Shown here one piece after another: positions 1 to 6,124 of a stretch of DNA of 10,406 nt; within the stretch, counting starts at the first letter, position 1; each line of letters opens with the position of its first letter. Under the pieces are notes generated by a model that did not search any database, was not told where the DNA came from, and saw nothing but the letters and a program-made list of their open reading frames with translations. The translations under genes and the position numbers were made by a program. Location: NCBI GenBank assembly GCA_900555435.1, contig USLH01000082.1:1-10406 (forward strand), read 5' to 3'. The DNA comes from an uncultured Oscillospiraceae bacterium. Lineage in GTDB: Bacteria; Bacillota; Clostridia; Oscillospirales; Ruminococcaceae.

Positions 1-1
1 C

Positions 2-43
2 GAGACCTTAAACTTCTTAAAGACCCACAACCTGAGCCTGTAA
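2..43 (+). CDS. C-terminal tail of an upstream gene (partial, unidentified)
   Basis: The window opens inside a reading frame that ends with TAA at 41-43. The 13 visible residues, ETLNFLKTHNLSL, are too few to name a family. I prefer this frame over the alternative that stops at 55-57 because 11 of its 13 codons end in G or C, matching the strong third-position bias of the other genes here, while the alternative has only a few. No terminator lies between this stop and the lipoprotein start at 72, so the two genes are probably cotranscribed. The choice of frame is an inference from codon bias only. Confidence 0.4.
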   Translation, partial: ETLNFLKTHNLSL

Positions 44-71
44 CAGCCGCTTCTTAAAAAGGAGGACTTCC

Positions 72-869
72 ATGCGTTCCGTCAAACTCCGGTTTTTAAG
101 CTTCTTGTCCGCCGCCCTGCTCACCCTTTCCCTGTCCGCCTGTGCTGCTTCCCCCTCGGGGAGCAGCGCCCCTTCCGAGCCTTCCTCCTCCGGATCTGTT
201 TCCTCTGAAGCTTCCTCCGAGGTTTCTTCCGAGCCCTCTTCGGAAGCCGAATCGTCTGAGCCGGAAAGCTCCGCCGTGGACACGGAAAAGCTCTACTACT
301 TTTACGACGAAGCCTGCGCCTCCTGCGACCCTGCCGGCGAGTTTTACGATCTTGCCCTGGATTGTCTGCAGGGCGTGACCCTTCCGGAAGACTACAACAT
401 CTTCTGCTACAACACCTTTACCGACCGCTCCGGCTTCTTTGAATCCGTCTGCGATGCATTCGGTGTTCCTGAAGAGGACCGCACCACGCCCCTTTTCCTC
501 TCGGCAGAAGGCTATGCTTCCGGCGAGACCGCCATCACCCAGCAGCTGCGGCACCTGATCTGCACCCACTACGGGCTCGCCGACGGCAAGACCCTCTGGT
601 ACTACTACCGCCCCACCTGTTCCGACTGCAGCCGGATTGAGGAGTTCTTTACGGACACCTTCGCCGCCAATCCGGAGTTCTCCGTGATCTGGGTGGACAC
701 CACCGACGCGGAGCCCAAGGCCGCTTTCAAAGAAAAGCTGGCCGAGTGGAACGTTCCCGACGATGAATGGCAGATCCCCTTCTTGGTCGATGAAAACGGT
801 CTCTACCTCTCCGGCGACAAGCAGATTGAAGCGGAGCTGGAATCCTTCTTAGCGGAACGAGCCTCCTGA
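72..869 (+). CDS. Lipoprotein with two tandem thioredoxin-like CxxC domains
   Basis: A 265-residue predicted lipoprotein. It has a basic N-terminus, a hydrophobic core and a lipobox LSAC at residues 21-24, so Cys24 should be lipidated and the protein held on the outer face of the membrane. Residues 27-68 form a Ser/Glu/Pro-rich linker. Two similar domains follow. The first has a beta strand LYYFY and then CASC (Cys82, Cys85) and a TTPLFL segment with a likely cis-Pro140. The second has LWYYY, then CSDC (Cys183, Cys186) and QIPFLVD with Pro236. This order (strand, CxxC, helix, cis-Pro, strand) is that of thioredoxin folds and suggests an internal duplication. A role in extracellular thiol-disulfide exchange is inferred; no redox partner such as CcdA or a methionine sulfoxide reductase is visible. 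The start is set by AAAAAGGAGG at 56-65. Extra cysteines at 98, 112, 127 and 164 are unusual for an exported protein. Confidence 0.85.
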   Translation: MRSVKLRFLSFLSAALLTLSLSACAASPSGSSAPSEPSSSGSVSSEASSEVSSEPSSEAESSEPESSAVDTEKLYYFYDEACASCDPAGEFYDLALDCLQGVTLPEDYNIFCYNTFTDRSGFFESVCDAFGVPEEDRTTPLFLSAEGYASGETAITQQLRHLICTHYGLADGKTLWYYYRPTCSDCSRIEEFFTDTFAANPEFSVIWVDTTDAEPKAAFKEKLAEWNVPDDEWQIPFLVDENGLYLSGDKQIEAELESFLAERAS

Positions 870-886
870 TTGAAAATCCCAAACCA

Positions 887-930
887 AGCTCCGCCGCAGA
901 AACCTTCTCTGCGGCGGAGCTCTTCTTTTC
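887..930 (+). terminator. Intrinsic terminator of the thioredoxin-like lipoprotein
   Basis: A perfect 14-bp inverted repeat (887-900 with 908-921, AGCTCCGCCGCAGA and its complement) closes on a 7-base loop and is followed by a T-rich tract at 921-930. It lies 17 bases after the stop at 869, in the right direction for that gene. Confidence 0.9.
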
Positions 931-935
931 AATTC

Positions 936-983
936 AAAAACCCCTCCCGAACCACGGATCCGGTTCGGGAGGGGTTTGTTTTT
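936..983. terminator. Second, two-way intrinsic terminator between convergent genes
   Basis: A perfect 16-bp inverted repeat (938-953 with 962-977) with an 8-base loop at 954-961. On the right it runs into TTTGTTTTTT; on the left it is preceded by five A, which read as a T run on the minus strand. It can therefore stop both the plus-strand lipoprotein transcript and the minus-strand araC-peptidase transcript that ends at 993. Confidence 0.9.
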
Positions 984-992
984 TAAGCAGTC

Positions 993-3860
993 TTACACAG
1001 AAAACGTCCGGTCTGCCTCAATCTTTTCCACCTGGTTCTGCCCGGCGACTACACAGCTGCCGCCCGCCGCAATGGCACGATCCAGCCTGTCCGAAAAGGC
1101 TTTCAGATCCTCTGCGGAAGCCGTCAGCAGCTCCTTCCAGAACTCGCACCGCTTTTCGTAGCTGATGCCCTTCCAGTAGTAGGAATCCGCCGTCTTCCCC
1201 TTCACCCGGGGCGTCATCAGCGGGGTGGCGTCCGATACGGTTCCAATGATGAATCCGGTCAGATCCGGATCCCCCGCCGCAAACTGCCGCAGGAAATCGC
1301 CGCTGCCCGCATATTTTTCCAAAGACCCGGCGCCGTTGGGATCCCGGTAGGAGTAAAATCCGGCAAACCCGCTGTCACGGACCAAAAGCCCCGTGCCGTA
1401 AGCGCCGCCCTGCACCCGGATCACGTTCCAAAGGTAGGCAAGGCTCACGATCTTCCCGGCTAAGGCCATCTGCCCGGAGTAATCCCCCAAATCCCCGCCC
1501 CGGGAAGCAAAGGCGATATCCGCCGGGATGACGATGATTTCCTTGGAAACGCCCCAGGGCTTCAGCCCGCAGACACCGGCAGCCGTCCCCTCCGGAAGAG
1601 TGGCAAACTGCTCCGCCGGGATCTTCGCAAAATCACCGTTCCCGGTCACACTCACCGTCAGCCGCTTCCGGCAGACCAGCCGGAACAGCAGCCCCGTGAG
1701 CTTCTCTTTTACGGCGTTCCAATCCCAATTGGCTTCCGTATCCTTCAGCCACTGATAAGCCGTAAAACCGTCCACGCATTCCTGAGCTACCCGATGGGCG
1801 AAAAGCTGTGCCCCCACCCGACAGAGGGCGATCTGATGGCCGCCCATGACGATGCCCTCCAGGTTCTGGGTCTTCTCCTGCCGCAGCAGGTCGAGGACGG
1901 TGTTCTCCTGATCGAAGACCGTCTCCGTCAGGATCTCCGACACCAGCTCCGTCGCCTCCGGCAGCTTCTTCTCCAGTGCGCTGTAGAAAACGGTGAACTT
2001 GATCCCGCATCCGTCGTTTTCCTGCCCGTAAACCGTCACGTCGAAACTCAGGTCGCCGCAGATCAGCCGCACCCGGTCGGTCAGCTGCTCCACGCTCCGG
2101 TTCTTCGTCCGCACCTTCCCTAAGATCCGGCAGAGGAAATGGAGCGCCGACAGTTCTTCCTCGCTGCAATCCTCCGCATCGAAATAAAGGGTGGTATAAA
2201 CGATCCCGTTGGTGGCAAGCTCGTGCTTTAAGACCGGCACGCCGGCAAATTCCGTCTTTTCAAGGGGCAGCTCCTCCGGCTTGTCATCCAGATCCGACAG
2301 CGCCAGATGAGGCAAAGTCGCCAGCTGCTCCGGCGTATCCTCGCTGTGCTGCCAGCTTTCGAGCTTCTCCTGCTCCGCTTTCAGCAGAGCCTTCTTTTCC
2401 TCCGTCCAAGCGGCGGCTTCCTTCTCAAGCCGTTCCGCTTCCAGCCGGTTCCGTTCCTCCCCGGCGGTCTTCGACGGCGTCAGCACCACCTTGCAGCAGT
2501 GGGAGTTCTCCAGCAGCACCTCCCGGATGAGCTTTTCAAAATACCCCTCCGACAGCTTCTTCCGAAGCCCTTCAAAGAGATCGCCGACCTCCAGATTGGC
2601 CTCCGGCTTCCCGCCGTAAAGCCAGCTGTCCATCATCCCAAGCCCGAAGACCAGTCCCGTCGGCGCATAGCCGTAGTCCCGCTCCCGAAGCTGGAACTCC
2701 ATATTCGCCAGGATCGCTTCCAGCTGCCCGTGGTCGAGTCCTTCCTCCGCCAGTCGCCGAAGCTCTCCGAAGAGCTTCTCTTCCACCTTTCCGGCGTCCT
2801 CCGCCTTCAGGTTCTTGACCTCCAGGATGACCCACGGCTGGGATACGCCGTCATAAACGAAAAGATTCACGTCCTCCGCTAACCCCTCGGACAAAACCAG
2901 CTTGGAAAGGGGTGCATGGTTGCCGCCGCAGAGCACTTTGGAAAGTGCTTCCACCGCCGTCAGCTTCTCCCGGTCGGCAAATGTCCCGACCACTCTCCCC
3001 CAAGCCAGACGGGTCTTGCCTTCTTCCTTCTCATCGGCGCCGATCTCATAAGTGGTGCAGACCGTACCGCCGTTTATCGGTTTCTGCATAGCCGGAGGGG
3101 CGATCCGCTCTGTCTTTTCGGCGCCTGCCAGATAATCCCGATCCAACAGCTCCAGCACGGCGTTGATGTCAAGGGCGCCGTCTAAGAACACATAGGCGTT
3201 GGAGGGGGAATAGAACTTCCGGTGGGCTTCGAGGAATTTTTCGTAGCTGAGATCCGGAATCTTCGCCGGATCGCCGCCGGAAACGAAACCGTAGGCGTTA
3301 TCCGGGAACAGCGCCCGCTGGAGCTGCGTCCAGGTGATCCGGTCCGCATCGGCAAACGCACCCTTCATCTCGTTGAAGACGACACCCTTATAAGAGGGCT
3401 TCCCCTCCCCGTCGAACTCGTAGTGCCACCCTTCCTGATGGAAGATCTCCGGCTTCTCGTAAATGGCGGGGCGGAACACGGCGTCCAGATACACCCGGGT
3501 CAGATTGAGAAAATCCTTGTCGTTCCGGCTGCATACCGGATAGACCGTCTTGTCCGGATAGGTCATGGCGTTCAGAAACGTGTTGAGGGAGCTTTTCAGA
3601 AGCTCCACAAACGGCTCCTTCACCGGGTATTTCTCCGACCCGCAGAGCACCGAGTGCTCTAAAATGTGGAACACGCCGGTATCGTCCCAGGGAAGGGTCT
3701 CAAAAGCGATCCCGAAGGTCTTATTCTCCTCGTCCCGCTTGAGCCAGGCCAGCTTCAGCCCGGTTTTTTCATGAGTCATCTCATAAAGCACGCCGGAGAG
3801 CTCTTTCAGCTCCACCTGCCGCTCCTGCACAAAGCCGAACCGCTCTGCTTCGATTTTCAT
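993..3860 (-). CDS. PreP-type M16C zinc metallopeptidase (insulinase superfamily)
   Basis: A 955-residue protein, about the usual length for the presequence-protease/falcilysin branch of family M16. It carries the inverted zinc motif HILEH at residues 65-69 (His65 and His69 bind zinc, Glu68 is the catalytic base). The third ligand is likely Glu164 in GVVFNEMKGAF, which corresponds to the conserved FNEMKG of human PITRM1. The C-terminal half has VQGGAYG with Arg815 and Tyr821, the Arg/Tyr pair used by M16 enzymes to hold the peptide. All key residues are present, so it should be active. No signal peptide is visible, so it probably acts in the cytoplasm and, by analogy with PreP, degrades unstructured peptides. 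The start follows AGGAGG with a 7-base spacer, and araC ends 14 bases upstream, so it is the second gene of that operon. The end is marked by the terminator at 936-983. Confidence 0.95.
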   Translation of the reverse strand: MKIEAERFGFVQERQVELKELSGVLYEMTHEKTGLKLAWLKRDEENKTFGIAFETLPWDDTGVFHILEHSVLCGSEKYPVKEPFVELLKSSLNTFLNAMTYPDKTVYPVCSRNDKDFLNLTRVYLDAVFRPAIYEKPEIFHQEGWHYEFDGEGKPSYKGVVFNEMKGAFADADRITWTQLQRALFPDNAYGFVSGGDPAKIPDLSYEKFLEAHRKFYSPSNAYVFLDGALDINAVLELLDRDYLAGAEKTERIAPPAMQKPINGGTVCTTYEIGADEKEEGKTRLAWGRVVGTFADREKLTAVEALSKVLCGGNHAPLSKLVLSEGLAEDVNLFVYDGVSQPWVILEVKNLKAEDAGKVEEKLFGELRRLAEEGLDHGQLEAILANMEFQLRERDYGYAPTGLVFGLGMMDSWLYGGKPEANLEVGDLFEGLRKKLSEGYFEKLIREVLLENSHCCKVVLTPSKTAGEERNRLEAERLEKEAAAWTEEKKALLKAEQEKLESWQHSEDTPEQLATLPHLALSDLDDKPEELPLEKTEFAGVPVLKHELATNGIVYTTLYFDAEDCSEEELSALHFLCRILGKVRTKNRSVEQLTDRVRLICGDLSFDVTVYGQENDGCGIKFTVFYSALEKKLPEATELVSEILTETVFDQENTVLDLLRQEKTQNLEGIVMGGHQIALCRVGAQLFAHRVAQECVDGFTAYQWLKDTEANWDWNAVKEKLTGLLFRLVCRKRLTVSVTGNGDFAKIPAEQFATLPEGTAAGVCGLKPWGVSKEIIVIPADIAFASRGGDLGDYSGQMALAGKIVSLAYLWNVIRVQGGAYGTGLLVRDSGFAGFYSYRDPNGAGSLEKYAGSGDFLRQFAAGDPDLTGFIIGTVSDATPLMTPRVKGKTADSYYWKGISYEKRCEFWKELLTASAEDLKAFSDRLDRAIAAGGSCVVAGQNQVEKIEADRTFSV

Positions 3861-3874
3861 AGCAGTACCTCCTC

Positions 3875-4849
3875 TTACTCGAATTCCGCACCCGTTTTAA
3901 AAATACCGTCTTCGGCTGCGTCCGTTCCTTTCATTATACCCCTAAAACCGCCGCTCTGCAACCCTGCTTTTCCAAAAAGCTCCCGATATCGGGAAGGCGC
4001 TATTCCTGCCTCCTTTCGGAACACCCGGCTGAAATGCAGCGGATCATTGTACCCTAAGGTGTCCGCTACCTCCGACACTGTCTGCCCCCCGTACCGGAGC
4101 AGCTCCTTTGCCGCCTGCATCCGGAGTCCCCGCTTGTACCGGCTGGGGGAAACCCCCATTTCCTCCGTGAAAAGGTGGAGAAACCGGGAAGGCGATAAGC
4201 TGCAAAGTCCTGCCAGTTCTTCCGTGGACGTGCTCCGGGTGAAATGGGCGTTTAAATATTCCACCGCCGGCTGGATCTTCTCCATCCCTGCGCTGACTCC
4301 CTCTGTTTCCTCCGCCGCCATTTCCGCCAGCCGGACAAGCAGCACCGCAAGCCTTGCCGCCGCTTCCTCTTTTCCGTATTTCCCCCCGGAAAGCACCGAC
4401 GCCAGCACCTGCCGGAACAGCTCCGATGTTTCCGGCCGCCTGTCCGTTTCATAGACTCGCCCCGAACAAAGCCCCAGCCGGGAAAGGAACCCTTCCGCTC
4501 CCGTTCCGGCAAAATGGATCCAGTAGATCTCCGGCCCGATCCACCCGTCGTACCAGTATTCCTGAAGTTCCCCCGGCGCATACAAAAGGAACTGCCCGTT
4601 CAAAACGTCCTGCACCGTTTCTCCCACCCGATACCTTCCCTGCCCTTTTGATACATAGAGCAGCTGGTAATCCGCCATACCCTCCGGCCGGAAGGTATGG
4701 GATTCCCGCTTTTTCGGCCGGTCGATCCCCGCTGTATCCACTGCTAAGAATCGATTGCTCTTTCCCCGCTCCTCCTCGCTGTTCAGCAGAGATGTCCATA
4801 CCATTGAATCTCCCAAAAACAGCTGCTGAACCGTGGCAATTGTGTTCAT
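3875..4849 (-). CDS. AraC-family transcriptional regulator (cupin sensor plus double HTH)
   Basis: A 324-residue regulator. Residues about 45-115 look like the AraC_binding cupin (beta-rich, with DYQLLYVSKGQGRYRVGE and a LYAPGELQEYW strand) that senses a small ligand. Residues about 193-292 form the AraC DNA-binding domain: a first helix-turn-helix around 207-228 and a second around 256-277, ending with the family signature GYNDPLHFSRVFRKEAGIAPSRYR. A tail of about 30 residues after the domain is longer than usual and shows no motif. The gene is divergent from the phosphoesterase/transporter pair at 5029, the usual arrangement for a regulator and its target, and is followed by the M16 peptidase in the same operon. 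The ATG at 4849 sits 11 bases after the purine-rich AAAAGGGGA; this Shine-Dalgarno is weaker than others here, and a hairpin lies just before it. The ligand is unknown; a phosphorylated or sugar-like compound is a guess from the neighbours. Confidence 0.93.
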   Translation of the reverse strand: MNTIATVQQLFLGDSMVWTSLLNSEEERGKSNRFLAVDTAGIDRPKKRESHTFRPEGMADYQLLYVSKGQGRYRVGETVQDVLNGQFLLYAPGELQEYWYDGWIGPEIYWIHFAGTGAEGFLSRLGLCSGRVYETDRRPETSELFRQVLASVLSGGKYGKEEAAARLAVLLVRLAEMAAEETEGVSAGMEKIQPAVEYLNAHFTRSTSTEELAGLCSLSPSRFLHLFTEEMGVSPSRYKRGLRMQAAKELLRYGGQTVSEVADTLGYNDPLHFSRVFRKEAGIAPSRYRELFGKAGLQSGGFRGIMKGTDAAEDGIFKTGAEFE

Positions 4850-4871
4850 ATCCGGACATTTCCCCTTTTTT

Positions 4872-4908
4872 CAGAACAAAAATCCTTTTTGGATCCCGTT
4901 TTGTTCTG
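4872..4908 (-). other. Inverted repeat in the araC leader: operator or mRNA hairpin
   Basis: CAGAACAAAA at 4872-4881 pairs perfectly with TTTTGTTCTG at 4899-4908, and inside them ATCC (4882-4885) pairs with GGAT (4891-4894). The result is a stem of 14 pairs with a 4-base bulge (4895-4898) and a 5-base loop. With the promoter at 4924-4952, transcription would start near 4917, putting the whole structure in the 5' leader of araC just ahead of its ribosome binding site. It could be a protein-binding palindrome or a translation-control hairpin. No T run follows on the minus strand, so it is not a minus-strand terminator. Confidence 0.6.
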
Positions 4909-4923
4909 CTTTTTCTCCTCCTC

Positions 4924-4952
4924 ATTTTAGCAGAAAACAGCTATTTTGTCCA
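4924..4952 (-). promoter_or_regulatory. Promoter of the araC-M16 peptidase operon
   Basis: Read on the minus strand, a -35 box TGGACA (4952-4947) is followed by exactly 17 bases and a -10 box TAAAAT (4929-4924), with TGC immediately before it as an extended -10 element. Start of transcription would be near 4917, giving a leader of about 68 bases before the ATG at 4849. Confidence 0.75.
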
Positions 4953-4964
4953 TATAACTGACCA

Positions 4965-4982
4965 GTTTACCAATGGTTTACC
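4965..4982. promoter_or_regulatory. Direct repeat GTTTACC x2, candidate AraC-family binding site
   Basis: GTTTACC occurs at 4965-4971 and again at 4976-4982, an 11-base period, so both copies lie on the same face of the helix. The repeat lies upstream of the araC -35 box and covers the place of the -35 box of the divergent operon. AraC-family proteins commonly bind direct repeats next to the polymerase and activate promoters with a poor -35, which fits here. The assignment to this regulator is inference. Confidence 0.5.
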
Positions 4983-4995
4983 TGTTTTTTCCCTC

Positions 4996-5001
4996 TATAA
5001 T
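4996..5001 (+). promoter_or_regulatory. -10 box of the phosphoesterase-transporter operon
   Basis: A consensus TATAAT lies 27 bases before the TTG start at 5029. At 16-17 bases upstream there is only a poor -35 (around 4974-4979, TGGTTT), and this stretch overlaps the GTTTACC direct repeat. A perfect -10 with a weak -35 under a repeat is the usual layout of an activator-dependent promoter. Confidence 0.65.
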
Positions 5002-5028
5002 AGAATAAGTAAGAATGAGGTGATCTAT

Positions 5029-6123
5029 TTGTTAAAATTCAAACCGTCCGTTTTCGCCATCGGCGACAGCTACCGGATTTATGTTGTTGCAAGTGTCCCC
5101 GCCGTCTTTTCCGTTATTGTCGGTGACCGCACCTATTATGACGCCTCCAACGGCGTCCTCCGCTCCTCCTCTAAGATCCACTGCGTCACCGTCCCTGCCA
5201 AAGAGTTAGATGCCGCCGGAGAATACAGTGTCCTTCTGGAGGAAGTTCTCTCCCGACGCATTGCCTTTTCCACCATCGGCCGCCGGGAGCTTTTCCGTTT
5301 TTCCTTCTCCCCCCTGCCCACCGGCCGCCCCGTCCGCATCTATCACATGGCCGACACCCATAACGGCGTGGAGCTTCCCGTAAAAGCCGCCGCCGTTTAC
5401 GGCAGCTATGACCTCCTGATCCTGAACGGCGACATCCCCAACCACTGCGATGAAGAGTCGAACATCGAAAACATCTATTGCCTGACCGGTCAGCTGACTG
5501 AGGGCCGGATCCCCATCCTTTTCTCCCGGGGCAACCATGATATGCGGGGCAAATTTGCCGAGCATTACTGCGACGTCACCCCCACCTGCCACGGAAAGAC
5601 CTACTACACCACCCGTTTGGGGAATCTCTGGTTCTTAGTCTTAGACTGCGGCGAGGACAAAGTGGACGGCCACCCGGAATACGGCGGAGTCAACTGCTGC
5701 TTCTCCTTCCGCCGGGAGGAAACGGAGTTTTTAAAAGCCGTCGCCTCCCATCCCGAAACGGAGTACGCCGCTCCCGGCGTCACCCACCGCTTCGTGATCT
5801 GCCACATCCCCTTCACCTTTGTTTCCGAAAATCCCGAATGGGCCATCGAACGGGAGCTTTACACCGGCTGGGCGAACCTTTTAAAAGAAACCGTCCGCCC
5901 CGACTTAATGCTCTGCGGCCACCTGCACCGCTCCGGCATCAGCCCCGTCGGCGGCTATCTTGACCATCTGGGCCAGCCCTGTACCGTCATCGTCGGCGCC
6001 GACGTGGATAAGGATCACTGGCGGGGTGCGGGCATCCTCGTGGAGGACGACCGCTATACCGTGGAATTCACCGACAGCAACGGCGCAAAAAGCGCCCCCA
6101 CTGTCCTGAAAAAGGAAGGTTAA
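5029..6123 (+). CDS. Cytoplasmic calcineurin-like metallophosphoesterase
   Basis: A 364-residue protein with every motif of the binuclear metallophosphoesterase fold: Asp109-x-His111 (ADTHNG), Asp135 (LNGDIP), Asn169-His170-Asp171 (RGNHD), His259 (VICHIPF) and His298-x-His300 (CGHLH). Residues about 1-100 are beta-rich and look like an N-terminal sandwich domain ahead of the catalytic domain. No signal peptide or membrane segment is seen, so it should act in the cytoplasm, hydrolysing a phosphomonoester or phosphodiester; the substrate cannot be read from the sequence. The start is TTG at 5029, placed by GAGGTGATC (5017-5025), a 9-base match to the usual 3' end of 16S rRNA. The frame stays open upstream to 4354, but that part runs antisense through araC and is not coding. 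The transporter begins one base after the stop, so the two are translated as a pair. Confidence 0.93.
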   Translation: MLKFKPSVFAIGDSYRIYVVASVPAVFSVIVGDRTYYDASNGVLRSSSKIHCVTVPAKELDAAGEYSVLLEEVLSRRIAFSTIGRRELFRFSFSPLPTGRPVRIYHMADTHNGVELPVKAAAVYGSYDLLILNGDIPNHCDEESNIENIYCLTGQLTEGRIPILFSRGNHDMRGKFAEHYCDVTPTCHGKTYYTTRLGNLWFLVLDCGEDKVDGHPEYGGVNCCFSFRREETEFLKAVASHPETEYAAPGVTHRFVICHIPFTFVSENPEWAIERELYTGWANLLKETVRPDLMLCGHLHRSGISPVGGYLDHLGQPCTVIVGADVDKDHWRGAGILVEDDRYTVEFTDSNGAKSAPTVLKKEG

Positions 6124-6124
6124 A

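Noticed and set aside
1..57. Alternative C-terminal frame ending with TAA at 55-57
   Set aside because: Most of its codons end in A or T, unlike all confident genes here; the frame ending at 41-43 fits the codon bias better.
187..275. Possible short tandem DNA repeat in the Ser/Glu region of the lipoprotein
   Set aside because: The DNA units vary (TCC, TCT, GAA, GAG mixes); it is amino-acid low complexity of a surface linker, not an exact repeat array.
17..283. Acidic Ser/Glu-rich minus-strand frame opposite the lipoprotein linker
   Set aside because: It mirrors the Ser/Glu codons of the low-complexity linker in the plus-strand lipoprotein and lacks any binding site.
2307..4454. Long plus-strand open frames opposite the M16 peptidase and araC genes
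   Set aside because: They are shadows produced by GC-rich third positions; they have no ribosome binding sites and no recognisable domains, while the minus-strand genes carry full motifs.
4354..5028. Open frame extending the phosphoesterase upstream by 225 codons
   Set aside because: It runs antisense through the clearly coding araC gene, is Pro/Arg/Ser-rich with no family features, and would include the promoter region; the TTG at 5029 with its strong binding site is the natural start.
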